This document shows, in pieces, positions 47,834 to 55,959 of a stretch of 64,000 nt of DNA. The position numbers and the translations under genes were made by a program. The first letter of the stretch is position 1. The number at the start of each line of letters is the position of its first letter. The notes under the pieces were generated by a model. The model searched no databases, was not told the origin of the DNA, and was given only the letters and a program-made list of their open reading frames with translations. Source of the DNA: Enterococcus_C asini_A. Its GTDB lineage: Bacteria; Bacillota; Bacilli; Lactobacillales; Enterococcaceae. The DNA lies in assembly GCF_031928785.1 (NCBI RefSeq), contig NZ_JARQAL010000001.1. One strand, 5' to 3'.

Positions 47834-47906
47834 TGCCGGCTATAGGACTTGAACCTACGACCTACGCGTTACGAGTGCGTTGCTCTACCAACTGAGCTAA
47901 GCCGGC
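47834..47906 (-). tRNA. tRNA-Thr (anticodon CGT)
   Basis: The minus strand folds as a complete 73-base tRNA: acceptor arm GCCGGCT with AGCCGGC and discriminator A, D arm GCTC..GAGC, anticodon loop CTCGTAA and T arm with GTTCAAGTC. The anticodon CGU reads ACG. The acceptor sequence is that of Gram-positive tRNA-Thr. One mismatch (A-C) closes the anticodon stem. CCA is not encoded. Confidence 0.95.
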
Positions 47907-47918
47907 CTAACGAATAAG

Positions 47919-47947
47919 ATTATAGAGAAAAAAATAGTGTTTGTAAA
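47919..47947 (-). promoter_or_regulatory. tRNA-Thr promoter
   Basis: On the minus strand TTTACA (47942-47947) and TATAAT (47919-47924) are separated by 17 bp, 12 bp before the mature tRNA. Confidence 0.82.
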
Positions 47948-48045
47948 GTCAGAGCAAGTAAAAAGTAGCCGGATTTGAAAAAGACCCGAGTAAAGTGTCG
48001 GTTACAAGACTTTACTCGAGGAAATAGAAGGGGTGAAATGCTACC

Positions 48046-48909
48046 TTATTGTTGCCAAGCAGCTAGATTTTTTTTGACAAATTCACGATAAGTACGAGCT
48101 TTTTTGCCCATGACCTCTTCAAAGACGTTGGTTACCGTTTTGGCACCACCAAAGCGAGTCATTAAGTAAAGCATCCCCATAACGGAAACATATTTTTTAT
48201 CTAATCCTCGAACTTCTCGCCAATATTTATTGGCAAAGGCCGGCTGAGGATTGGCATAAGTAATCTTACGGCCTAATTCTTCTGACATGATTTCGGCCAC
48301 TTCATGATAATTCAGCGCTTTAGGACCAGTAATCGAGTAGGCGGTATTTTGATGTTTTTCCGGTTCAGATAATACTTTAGCGGTCAATTCTCCAATATCT
48401 TCGGCATCAATAAAACTAGTCACCGCATTTTTAACAGGGATTACAATGCGATCGAAGTGTTTGATTTCAAAGGCGTGAACACCCGTCACATTTTGCATAA
48501 AGAAGCTAGGACGAATATGGCAATAAGGCAGACCCGCAGCTTCAATGTATTTTTCAATTTTATGATGAGGTGGCACGGGATTTTTTTCCACACCCAATAA
48601 AGATAAGAAACTCACCAAACGAATCTGTCCACTGGCTTTAAGGGCTTCTACAAAGGGTTTTAAATCTTCCGGCTTGCCAAGATGAGGCGGGCGCATGATG
48701 AAAATACGATCTACTCCTTGTAAAGCAGCTTCAAAAGTATTGGCATCCGTAAAGTCAAAATAGCGGTTGGTAGTGTTTACTGGGTATTTTTGTTCTAAAG
48801 CAGCTAGGCTAATATCTGCGCAAACTACGTCTTCACCATTTTTTAAAAGGTATTCGGCTACATAGCTGCCCACATTGCCTAATGCCCCTGTTACCATAAT
48901 TTTACTCAT
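48046..48909 (-). CDS. NmrA-like NAD(P)-binding protein (atypical SDR)
   Basis: The 287-residue protein has the Rossmann start MVTGALGNVGSYVAEYLL and the atypical-SDR layout of NmrA/YtfG-like proteins, with IRPSFFMQNV and DIGELTAKVL. It lacks the YxxxK pair of classical dehydrogenases, so it may be a quinone or redox-sensing protein rather than a dehydrogenase. It overlaps the MarR gene by 8 bp and is its only partner in the operon. Such MarR-NmrA pairs often respond to quinones or electrophiles; that is inference. Confidence 0.87.
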   Translation of the reverse strand: MSKIMVTGALGNVGSYVAEYLLKNGEDVVCADISLAALEQKYPVNTTNRYFDFTDANTFEAALQGVDRIFIMRPPHLGKPEDLKPFVEALKASGQIRLVSFLSLLGVEKNPVPPHHKIEKYIEAAGLPYCHIRPSFFMQNVTGVHAFEIKHFDRIVIPVKNAVTSFIDAEDIGELTAKVLSEPEKHQNTAYSITGPKALNYHEVAEIMSEELGRKITYANPQPAFANKYWREVRGLDKKYVSVMGMLYLMTRFGGAKTVTNVFEEVMGKKARTYREFVKKNLAAWQQ

Positions 48910-49333
48910 TTTCTTTCTCCAATAAGAGTGTATTTGCTTCTGCTAATAAGTGCAGCATATCTTGAAATTTCTTTTCGCCCATGCCACTAAGTAAACGACG
49001 CATATCTTTAAAATATTCATCATAAACTTCTTCGGTTAATGCTTTGGCACTAGCCGTAGGGGTTAAGGTGTAGCTTCTGCGATCATGTTCTGAAGGTGTT
49101 TTTGTTAAGTAACCAGTGGCACTTAACTGCTTGACCATCCCTGCAATCATCGGCTTGGATACTTTGAAATAATTTGCGGCCATAATAGGTGTCACAGGCG
49201 TCTCTGATTTTACGGTATAAATCAAAAGGCCGATTTCACTAGGGCGCAATGGCAAATTCTTTTTCATGTGGACCGATAGTCGGCAAAATAAGGAGATAAT
49301 ATTGGCCCCTTCCACAATGAGTGGCTGTTTCAT
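48902..49333 (-). CDS. MarR-family transcriptional regulator
   Basis: The 143-residue protein has the MarR winged helix: LRPSEIGLLIYTVKSE, ANYFKVSKPMIAGMVKQL as the recognition region, and a wing with KTPSEHDRRSYTLT. I chose ATG 49333, eight bases after AAAGGAG; an in-frame TTG five codons earlier lies on that site. A long inverted repeat covers its promoter, pointing to autorepression of this gene and the coupled NmrA-like gene. Its ligand is unknown, and no cysteine is present for thiol sensing in the visible recognition region. Confidence 0.9.
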   Translation of the reverse strand: MKQPLIVEGANIISLFCRLSVHMKKNLPLRPSEIGLLIYTVKSETPVTPIMAANYFKVSKPMIAGMVKQLSATGYLTKTPSEHDRRSYTLTPTASAKALTEEVYDEYFKDMRRLLSGMGEKKFQDMLHLLAEANTLLLEKENE

Positions 49334-49354
49334 AAAAGCTCCTTTCAAAAAAAT

Positions 49355-49402
49355 AGTTAAGTTGCTTAATCACAATGTAGTTAATTAACTTAACTTTGTC
49401 AA
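49355..49402 (-). promoter_or_regulatory. Promoter with MarR-type operator
   Basis: On the minus strand TTGACA (49397-49402) and TACATT (49374-49379) are 17 bp apart. AGTTAAGTT (49355-49363) and AACTTAACT (49387-49395) form a perfect 9-bp inverted repeat around the -10, and the spacer contains a further GTTAATTAAC palindrome. Confidence 0.78.
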
Positions 49403-49499
49403 GGAGGAATCATCAAAAATAAAGGTATCGGTTTTCTTAAGATTGAAAGAACTCTATTATTTTTGAAACGTAACTTCTGAAAATTTTCACAAAGTGTGC

Positions 49500-49505
49500 T
49501 ATAAT
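49500..49505 (+). promoter_or_regulatory. Extended -10 promoter of the 78-aa gene
   Basis: GTGTGC followed by TATAAT lies 26 bp before the TTG start. TCTGAA at 49477-49482 is a weak -35 with 17-bp spacing. Confidence 0.55.
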
Positions 49506-49531
49506 AGGATACATGAAGGGGGTTATTTACT

Positions 49532-49768
49532 TTGGCTACATTTGGAAAGTTTGATGCAACAATCGTCCCGTCGGATATCGGTCAGAAATTTAAGCCAGAA
49601 ACCCATGTGAAATTTTTAGTCTTTGGTAAACCTCAAACCGGTACGATTACTAAGCAATTGCAAAATTCAGCTGTCGTTGAACTGGATGAGACTCCTGAAA
49701 ATCAGAGTTTGATGATTCAATACAACGGTGTATTGATTATCAATTATAAAAAGCTTCAAAAATTGTAA
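49532..49768 (+). CDS. Small KOW/DUF2187-like protein, 78 aa
   Basis: The start is a TTG, nine bases after AAGGGGG. The product is basic and beta-rich, with a segment (VKFLVFGKPQTGTITKQL then NSAVVELDE) like the small DUF2187 or KOW-type proteins of Firmicutes. The function of that family is unknown. It has its own promoter and a following hairpin, so it is monocistronic. An ATG at 49513 opens a different frame that does not persist. The family link is tentative. Confidence 0.72.
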   Translation: MATFGKFDATIVPSDIGQKFKPETHVKFLVFGKPQTGTITKQLQNSAVVELDETPENQSLMIQYNGVLIINYKKLQKL

Positions 49769-49792
49769 AGATAGACAATTGGATTTATTATT

Positions 49793-49826
49793 GGCAGCCC
49801 TGGTCATTTGATTGGAGCTGCTTTTT
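49793..49826 (+). terminator. Probable terminator of the 78-aa gene
   Basis: GGCAGC pairs with GCTGC around a long loop, followed by TTTTTG. It is weaker than its neighbours. Confidence 0.55.
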
Positions 49827-49948
49827 GCTTGTCATCCTTTAGTTCTTTCTTAAGATTTTTAAGGATTGCCGGTAAGGAGACTTTCTTTTCTCTAGTAAAC
49901 CCACTATAATGAGTGGATGAGTGTAACTTTACAGAAAAGAGTGAAAAT

Positions 49949-51142
49949 ATGGAGCAAAGACTCTCTCGAAAAGATAACCAATATCTGAGTAGCAATCGGA
50001 TCGATTACGGTGTGATTCTGCCAGTTTTTTTATTATGTTTAGTGGGACTGACCTCTCTATACACCGCTTTAAGTCATGATCCTAATAATCCTTCGGTGGT
50101 ACGGGGTCTGTTGATGCAAGGTCTTTGGTATGCCTTAGGGACCGTGGCGATTGTCTTAATTATGCAAATAAAATCCAAATGGCTCTGGCGCTTGACTCCT
50201 TATATCTATGGCGCCGGTTTGGTAGTCATGTTGGCTTTGTTGAAATTTTATGATAAGTCCTTAGCGGCCACCACAGGTTCGCGAAACTGGTTTCGGATTA
50301 CGGGTAATCTGACCTTCCAACCGGCGGAATTAATGAAAATCGCTTATATTATGATGCTGGCTTTAGTGGTGACGGCTCATAATGTGAAGCACAAGCGCCG
50401 TAGCTTAACCACAGATTTTCAATTGATTGGCAAGATGTTAGCAGTGACTTTGCCCGTCATCGCACTAGTTCTGGCTCAAAAAGATTTCGGGACCATGTTA
50501 GTGTTCCTAGCCATTTTTGGTGGTGTTTTCTTAATGTCCGGCATTTCTTGGCGGATTATTATTCCGGTCATGGCTATCGGGGTGATTTTAGCCGGTACCG
50601 TTTTGTTTCTGGTTATTTCGGATACAGGGCGGGATATTTTGAGCCATGTAGGGTTCCAAGAATACCAGTTTAAGCGAATTGACTCTTGGTTAGATCCTTT
50701 CCACGATATTCAAGGTGATTCCATGCAACAAGCTTACGGGATGATGGCCATTGGTTCGGGAGAATTGTTTGGCAAAGGCTTTAATGTCTCAGATGTCTAT
50801 GTGCCGGTGCGGGAGTCAGATATGATTTTCACAGTAATTGGGGAAAATTTCGGCTTTGTGGGTAGTGCCTTTGTAATTTTATTGTATTTCTTGTTGATTT
50901 ACCAAATGATTAAAGTCTGCTATGACACCAATAATGAGTTTTATACTTACATTTCTTCGGGAATCATCATGATGATTCTCTTCCATGTTTTTGAAAATAT
51001 TGGGGCCAATATCGGGCTCTTGCCTTTAACGGGGATTCCATTGCCTTTAATTAGTCAAGGTGGTTCTTCCATCTTAAGTAATATGATTGGAATTGGCTTG
51101 ATTTTATCTATGCCGTATCAAGCCGGAGCACCTAAAGAATAA
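49949..51142 (+). CDS. rodA: FtsW/RodA/SpoVE family peptidoglycan polymerase, RodA-type
   Basis: The 397-residue membrane protein is a SEDS glycosyltransferase that polymerises lipid II with a class B penicillin-binding protein. It has ten hydrophobic segments and the family blocks GSRNWFRI, FQPAELMKIAYI, LAQKDFGTMLVF, SDMIFTVIGENFGF and GIPLPLISQGGSS. The first motif with NWF and the short N-terminus point to RodA rather than FtsW. A TATAAT lies at 49905-49910 inside a small CCACT/AGTGG repeat. I chose ATG 49949; its ribosome binding site is weak. It appears to be transcribed alone or with the Spx-like gene. Confidence 0.9.
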   Translation: MEQRLSRKDNQYLSSNRIDYGVILPVFLLCLVGLTSLYTALSHDPNNPSVVRGLLMQGLWYALGTVAIVLIMQIKSKWLWRLTPYIYGAGLVVMLALLKFYDKSLAATTGSRNWFRITGNLTFQPAELMKIAYIMMLALVVTAHNVKHKRRSLTTDFQLIGKMLAVTLPVIALVLAQKDFGTMLVFLAIFGGVFLMSGISWRIIIPVMAIGVILAGTVLFLVISDTGRDILSHVGFQEYQFKRIDSWLDPFHDIQGDSMQQAYGMMAIGSGELFGKGFNVSDVYVPVRESDMIFTVIGENFGFVGSAFVILLYFLLIYQMIKVCYDTNNEFYTYISSGIIMMILFHVFENIGANIGLLPLTGIPLPLISQGGSSILSNMIGIGLILSMPYQAGAPKE

Positions 51143-51174
51143 TGCACTGATTGCTCTGAGAAAGAAGGGATTTT

Positions 51175-51531
51175 ATGTACACTTTATATTGGTATCCAAA
51201 ATGTAGTACTTGTAAAAAAGCGAAGACCTGGCTGGAAGAGCATCAGGTGGACTTTGAAACTTACGACATGATTCAAACGCCCCCTGATGCCAAGACGATT
51301 GCACATTGGTTTGAAACTAGCGATCTGCCCTTGCGACGTTTTTTCAATACTAGTGGGCAAAAATATCGAGAACTCGGGTTAAAAGATCAAGTTCCTCACT
51401 TGACAAGTGAAGAAGCAAGTGTTTTATTGTCATCAGATGGAATGTTAATTAAACGGCCCCTTTTGGTTAAAGAGAATCAAGTGGTGGCAATAGGTTTTAA
51501 AGAAACTGATTATAAAGGAGTATTTGAATAA
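51175..51531 (+). CDS. ArsC/Spx-family protein with CxxC active site
   Basis: The 118-residue protein is a thioredoxin-fold member of the ArsC/Spx superfamily, with the redox motif CSTCKKA at residues 10-16 and the characteristic RRFFNTSGQKYRELGL and SSDGMLIKRPLLV. Spx proteins bind RNA polymerase through other surfaces, and true arsenate reductases have different partner residues, so YusI/YffB-like reductase is the closest description. It lies 3 bp before the GcvH-like gene and they are probably translated together. The ATG follows AGAAGGGA. Confidence 0.87.
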   Translation: MYTLYWYPKCSTCKKAKTWLEEHQVDFETYDMIQTPPDAKTIAHWFETSDLPLRRFFNTSGQKYRELGLKDQVPHLTSEEASVLLSSDGMLIKRPLLVKENQVVAIGFKETDYKGVFE

Positions 51532-51534
51532 CTC

Positions 51535-51873
51535 ATGGAAAAAAAATGTTTGAAACGAAAAGATAATTTGTGGATTTTATTTAATGGAAAAGAATACGTG
51601 GTTGGCTTAACCAAAGCTGCTCAAGAAGAACTTGGAGCTGTGACTTTTGCTAATTTGCCAACAGTAGGCAAAGAAATAAAAGCTGGCGAACCTTTAATCG
51701 AAGTAGAAGCTGAAAAAGCTGTGCAAGAGTTTCAAGCGCCACTAACTGGTGTGATTTCTTCGGTAAATGATAAAATTGTTGAAGATATCAATATTTTAAA
51801 TGATGAAGATGAAATGAACGCTTGGTTGGTTTCTTTTAAAGATGTGACAGCAGTGGATTTTGAAGCGTTGTAA
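51535..51873 (+). CDS. GcvH-like lipoyl-domain protein
   Basis: The 112-residue protein has the H-protein fold, with VGLTKAAQEELGAVTFANLP and the modification loop EVEAEKAVQEFQAPLTG, in which the lysine would carry the lipoyl group. No glycine cleavage gcvP or gcvT gene is nearby, so it may work as a lipoyl carrier or relay for other complexes, as GcvH does in several Firmicutes. It follows the Spx-like gene after 3 bp; its nearest ribosome binding site lies well inside that gene, suggesting coupling. A strong terminator follows. Confidence 0.85.
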   Translation: MEKKCLKRKDNLWILFNGKEYVVGLTKAAQEELGAVTFANLPTVGKEIKAGEPLIEVEAEKAVQEFQAPLTGVISSVNDKIVEDINILNDEDEMNAWLVSFKDVTAVDFEAL

Positions 51874-51895
51874 ACCATTAAGTAAGCAGTACACC

Positions 51896-51941
51896 TAGTC
51901 CTAGTTTCGCTAAATTTTTTAGCGAAACTAGGACTATTTTT
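51896..51941 (+). terminator. Terminator after the GcvH-like gene
   Basis: A perfect stem of about 18 bp (TAGTCCTAGTTTCGCTAA with its complement) is followed by TTTTT. Confidence 0.92.
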
Positions 51942-51982
51942 ACATTCGTTTATAAAAGTATCATTTTTCAGAAAGTTTTCGA

Positions 51983-52011
51983 TTGACACCACCAGTCTTG
52001 CTTGCTATAAT
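51983..52011 (+). promoter_or_regulatory. Promoter of the metNIQ T-box operon
   Basis: TTGACA (51983-51988) and TATAAT (52006-52011), both perfect, are separated by 17 bp. Confidence 0.92.
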
Positions 52012-52039
52012 CACTTCAACAACAGCATAGTAATTGAAC

Positions 52040-52321
52040 GCTTTGAAAAGAAGAGTACATGTCCGATTCGTTTGACAGAGAGCCTCCTTAGCTGAAACGA
52101 GGTAACGATTGAAGAGATGGAAGATGGTCTTTGAGCAGATTAAGTGAGCCTTGGCAAGCTTAATACGGGAACGCCCGTTACAGCGTCCAGGTATGCGAAT
52201 TTTTTCAAGTACCGATGGAGGTCATTATCGCGAGGTAATGGCGAATAAAGGTGGTAACACGAAGTCTAGTAGGCCTCGTCCTTTGTATGAGTGAACTCAT
52301 ATGAAGGACGAGGCTTTTTTG
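52040..52321 (+). promoter_or_regulatory. T-box leader of metNIQ, methionine specifier ATG
   Basis: Stem I starts with GCTTTGAAAAG and has the AGTA motif at 52054-52057. On the 3' side GAA at 52120-52122, one base and then ATG (52124-52126) followed by a purine fits the specifier loop; the lower stem pairs AAAGA with TCTTT and GCTT with GAGC. The T-box AATAAAGGTGGTAACACGA lies at 52244-52262. The terminator stem GCCTCGTCC / GGACGAGGC is followed by TTTTTTT. Uncharged tRNA-Met should promote read-through. Confidence 0.92.
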
Positions 52322-52353
52322 TGTCTTACAATTAAGAGAAAAGAGGCAGTAAG

Positions 52354-53388
52354 ATGGCATTAATTGAATTAAACCAGGTCAACAAGACCTTTACCGTAAA
52401 AAAACAACCGATTCAAGCGGTGCAAAATGTTTCGCTTACCGTAGAAAAAGGCGATATTTACGGGATTGTCGGGTATTCCGGCGCCGGGAAAAGTACATTG
52501 GTCCGTTTGTTAAACGGTTTAGAAATTGCAAGCTCCGGCTCCGTGGTAGTGGATGGGGAAAATGTGGAGCGCTTAAAGCCCAAAGAATTGCGAGCATTTC
52601 GTAAAAATATCGGCATGATTTTCCAACATTTTAATCTGCTTTGGTCCCGCACCGTTTCAGAAAATATCCAATTGCCATTGGAATTAGCGGGAATGAAGAA
52701 AAATGAACGGCAGCAAAAAGCGGCGGAATTAATTGAATTAGTCGGCTTGGAAGGTCGGGAAGACGCCTATCCTTCTCAATTATCCGGCGGACAAAAACAG
52801 CGGGTGGGCATTGCCCGAGCACTAGCCAATGACCCTAAATTATTGCTCTGTGATGAAGCCACTAGTGCTTTGGATCCTCAAACGACTGATGAGGTTTTGG
52901 ACTTGTTGTTAGATATTAACCAAAAGTTGAATTTAACCATTGTCTTGATCACCCACGAGATGAATGTGATTCGCAAAATTGCCAATAAAGTGGCAGTGAT
53001 GGAACAAGGTCGGGTAGTAGAAGAAGGCAATGTGGCAGAAGTCTTCCGTCATCCAAAACAAGGAGTAACCAAACGCTTTGTCCAACAAGACTTAAATCCG
53101 GAAGAAGATTTACGGGAGGTTTTAGGCGAGTTTATTGAAGCCAATCCTCATGGTACCTTTATGACTTTGAGTTTTGCGGAAGACAATGCCAATGAGCCAA
53201 TTATCTCCCAAGCCATTCGCAAGTTTGACGTGGATATTAATGTGGTGTCGGGGAAAGTCCAGACTACTAAAGAGGCGTCTTTTGGGTCTTTAACGGTAAT
53301 GATTACAGGAAAACCTGCAGCGATTGAAGAAGCAACGAAATTCTTCTTGGACCAAAAAGTAGGAGTGGAGGTAATGAAACGTGGATAA
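52354..53388 (+). CDS. metN: Methionine ABC importer ATP-binding protein
   Basis: The 344-residue ATPase powers methionine uptake. It has Walker A GYSGAGKST (residues 37-45), signature LSGGQKQRVGIARAL, Walker B LLLCDEATSALDP and a C-terminal NIL regulatory domain from about residue 265. The NIL domain binds methionine and inhibits transport in known MetN proteins. The ATG follows AGAGGCAG. It overlaps metI by 8 bp and heads a three-gene operon controlled by the methionine T-box. Confidence 0.95.
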   Translation: MALIELNQVNKTFTVKKQPIQAVQNVSLTVEKGDIYGIVGYSGAGKSTLVRLLNGLEIASSGSVVVDGENVERLKPKELRAFRKNIGMIFQHFNLLWSRTVSENIQLPLELAGMKKNERQQKAAELIELVGLEGREDAYPSQLSGGQKQRVGIARALANDPKLLLCDEATSALDPQTTDEVLDLLLDINQKLNLTIVLITHEMNVIRKIANKVAVMEQGRVVEEGNVAEVFRHPKQGVTKRFVQQDLNPEEDLREVLGEFIEANPHGTFMTLSFAEDNANEPIISQAIRKFDVDINVVSGKVQTTKEASFGSLTVMITGKPAAIEEATKFFLDQKVGVEVMKRG

Positions 53389-54067
53389 AAGTTTTGCAGA
53401 AACGTATTTAAATTTTGATCGAGTCAATTGGGAGCGCATGAAAGAAGCTACTGTTGATACTTTATATATGACTGGCTTTTCTTTATTGGCCGTCTTAATT
53501 CTAGGTTTTTTACTAGGGCTTTTACTTTACAGTTTGGGCAAGAAAAAAAGTTCTGCTTATCGCGTGCTTTACAATGTGGTGTCGGTGATTAGCAATATTT
53601 TCCGTTCCACTCCATTTATGATTTTAATGGTCTTGATTATGCCGTTTACAAAAGCCATTACGGGTACGATTATTGAACCAGTAGCAGCACTGCCAGCTTT
53701 GATCTTATCGGCAGCACCTTTTTACGCTCGTATGGTAGAAATTGCCTTGCGAGAAATCTCCGGTGGGGTAATTGAAGCCGCTAATGCTATGGGAGCGAGC
53801 ACGTGGCAAATTATTTACAAAGTTTTGATTCCAGAGAGTTTGCCAGCTTTGGTTTCGGGCTTTACAGTGACTGCTGTGTCCATGGTGGGTTTCACCGCCA
53901 TGGCTGGAGCAATTGGTGCTGGAGGCTTAGGTTCTCTGGCTTGGTCGGAAGGCTTTCAATTAAACAATCAGACGGTGACATTGATGGCTACGATTATTAT
54001 TTTAATTATCGTCTTTATCATTCAAGGATTGGGTGATTTCTTAACCAATAAGTTAGACAAACGTTAG
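53381..54067 (+). CDS. metI: Methionine ABC importer permease
   Basis: The 228-residue protein has five membrane segments and the ABC permease EAA loop EAANAMGASTWQIIYKVLIP, the short loop form typical of MetI. The start is GTG 53381, inside the end of metN, with GGAGGT upstream. It pairs with itself in the membrane and with two MetN subunits. metQ follows 55 bp later. The T-box upstream of metN controls it. Confidence 0.95.
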   Translation: MDKSFAETYLNFDRVNWERMKEATVDTLYMTGFSLLAVLILGFLLGLLLYSLGKKKSSAYRVLYNVVSVISNIFRSTPFMILMVLIMPFTKAITGTIIEPVAALPALILSAAPFYARMVEIALREISGGVIEAANAMGASTWQIIYKVLIPESLPALVSGFTVTAVSMVGFTAMAGAIGAGGLGSLAWSEGFQLNNQTVTLMATIIILIIVFIIQGLGDFLTNKLDKR

Positions 54068-54122
54068 GTTCTTCACCGCAACTAGCGGTTTTGGATATAA
54101 AAAATATTGGAGGGGTAAGGAA

Positions 54123-54968
54123 ATGAAGAAAATTTTTGGACTAGCAGCAACATTTTTATTGGTAGCAACGGGCTTAGCCGCTTGTGGCAGTGGGAGTGAT
54201 ACGACAACAAGTTCTGAAGACAGTAAAGAAAGCAGTACCTTAGTAGTGGGCGCTTCACCAAGTCCCCATGCAGAAATTTTGGAAGCTGCAAAACCCGTTT
54301 TGGAAAAAGAAGGCATCACATTGGAAGTTAAGACTTTCACTGATTATGTAATGCCCAATAAAGCCTTAGACGAAAAAGAATTGGATGCCAACTACTTCCA
54401 ACACGTTCCTTACTTTGACAAACAAGTGGAAGAATACGGTTATGATTTTGCCAATGCCGGAGCAATTCACATTGAACCAATGGGAATTTATTCTAAAAAT
54501 ATTAAGAGCCTTGATGATATTAAAGATGGCACTCAAGTGATTACGTCAAACTCAGCTTCTGACTGGGGCCGAATTTTGACCATTTTGGAAGAGGCAGATT
54601 TAATCACTTTGAAAGATGGAGTAGAAAAAACTACCGCCACATTTGATGATATTGCCGAAAATCCAAAGAATTTGGAATTCAAACACGACATTGATCCGGG
54701 CGTTTTGGTTCCCACTTATGAAAATGAAGGGGATGCATTAGTAGCTATCAATGCCAACTTTATTTTAAGTGCAGGGATGGTGCCTGCTGATGATTCACTT
54801 TTGATTGAAGATGATAACTCTCCTTACGCAAACATTATCGCTGTCCGTGCTGGAGACGAAGACAAAGCGAACATTAAAGCTTTAGTAAAAGCTTTGCACA
54901 GTGACGAAGTGAAAAAATTCGTGGACGAAAAATGGAATGGCGCTGTGAAAATTGTCGATGCCGAATAA
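54123..54968 (+). CDS. metQ: Methionine-binding lipoprotein (NlpA/MetQ family)
   Basis: The 281-residue protein has a lipoprotein signal peptide with lipobox LAAC, so C21 would be lipidated. The mature part has the NlpA-family blocks VVGASPSPHAEILE, DYVMPNKALDEKELDANYFQ and IHIEPMGIYSKN. It captures methionine for the MetN-MetI importer. The ATG follows GGAGGGG. It ends the T-box-controlled operon at a long terminator hairpin. Confidence 0.95.
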   Translation: MKKIFGLAATFLLVATGLAACGSGSDTTTSSEDSKESSTLVVGASPSPHAEILEAAKPVLEKEGITLEVKTFTDYVMPNKALDEKELDANYFQHVPYFDKQVEEYGYDFANAGAIHIEPMGIYSKNIKSLDDIKDGTQVITSNSASDWGRILTILEEADLITLKDGVEKTTATFDDIAENPKNLEFKHDIDPGVLVPTYENEGDALVAINANFILSAGMVPADDSLLIEDDNSPYANIIAVRAGDEDKANIKALVKALHSDEVKKFVDEKWNGAVKIVDAE

Positions 54969-54992
54969 AAAAATTAAATGACACCAAACAGG

Positions 54993-55039
54993 AAGCTTGG
55001 ACCCGTTTATCTTGAGATAGACGGGTCCAAGCTTGTTTT
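54993..55039 (+). terminator. Terminator of metNIQ
   Basis: A long stem of about 18 bp (AAGCTTGGACCCGT..TATC with its complement, loop TTGA) is followed by G and TTTTC. Confidence 0.85.
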
Positions 55040-55191
55040 CATAGCAAGCAGTTTCATTGACTAACAGTTTGGAAGTTAAATGAAAATCTTTAAGCAATTG
55101 TTGGCAGTGATTTATAGCAGCCAAAGAGTAAAATTAGTTTTCTAAAAAAAAGATAGTGTATAATAAATAAAAGAATTTTAGGAGGTTGACT

Positions 55192-55842
55192 ATGGATTTT
55201 CCTCAAGCTGATTTTGACTATTATGAACGCACGGTAAGCATTATGTATCGCAAATATTTTACCAAACGGATTACCATCGCCTTAGTTGCGGCCGCGATTA
55301 TTGGGATTTATACGTGGCTAGTAAAAGAGCACTTGTTGATTAATGGCTTGCTTTTAATAATTTTACTGGTGATTGCCGGCTATTACTGGCTACAAGCACA
55401 GAAGTTTCCAGAAGTTTTTCAAGGACTTTTGGCTAAAAATCAACCGGAGGCCAAGATTGAAAGCGTAGTGGAAGACGAATATAGTTACAATATTTATGAT
55501 GGTTCAGAATTCCTGACGCGCATTAACAAAGCTGGCGTACGTAATTTGCCTTCTCAAAATAAGCAATATACGTTAATGGTGGGCTTTGATAAACGCTTCT
55601 TTGCCAAAGAACCTTTACAGATGGTTTATTACGATATGTTAGATTTGACCTATGAAGAGAAGTTCCGCTTAAGCCGCGGCGGTTATTCTGCTACTCCGCG
55701 ATTTTTACGGCGTTTTACGTGGCGAAATTTAAAAGCCAGTGCGGGAAATGCAGTGAGCTTTATTCTAAGCAATCTCTTTTTTCTTTTTATTTTGTATCGT
55801 TTGATTCGCTATGTGATTGCCATGTTGCGAATGTTGTTTTAA
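55192..55842 (+). CDS. Uncharacterised membrane protein (YcxB-like layout)
   Basis: The 216-residue protein has two adjacent membrane helices near residues 29-68, a soluble middle domain containing DEYSYNIYDGSEFL and KQYTLMVGFDKRFF, and a final hydrophobic segment near the C-terminus. The two-helix plus beta-domain order recalls YcxB-type proteins, but I see no decisive motif. I chose ATG 55192, with AGGAGGT upstream; an in-frame TTG two codons earlier overlaps that site. A TATAAT-like box lies at 55159-55164. Function unknown. Confidence 0.75.
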   Translation: MDFPQADFDYYERTVSIMYRKYFTKRITIALVAAAIIGIYTWLVKEHLLINGLLLIILLVIAGYYWLQAQKFPEVFQGLLAKNQPEAKIESVVEDEYSYNIYDGSEFLTRINKAGVRNLPSQNKQYTLMVGFDKRFFAKEPLQMVYYDMLDLTYEEKFRLSRGGYSATPRFLRRFTWRNLKASAGNAVSFILSNLFFLFILYRLIRYVIAMLRMLF

Positions 55843-55959
55843 ATAGTCGGTGTAGGGACTGTGGCGGTGCAGCAGTTTTCAGCGGTTGTTTTTCAGGAAA
55901 TCAACTGGATGAAATACCTTGACTTTTTTCAGAAAATCTAGTAAGTTTATTTGTAATAT

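Noticed and set aside
47834..47906. CRISPR or other repeat-based array near the tRNA
   Set aside because: Only one tRNA fold is present. No regularly spaced repeats, att duplications or integrase genes were seen here or elsewhere in the window.
51175..51531. Arsenate reductase of an ars operon
   Set aside because: No other ars genes are present, and the sequence around CSTC and the C-terminal block fit the broader Spx/YusI-like group better.
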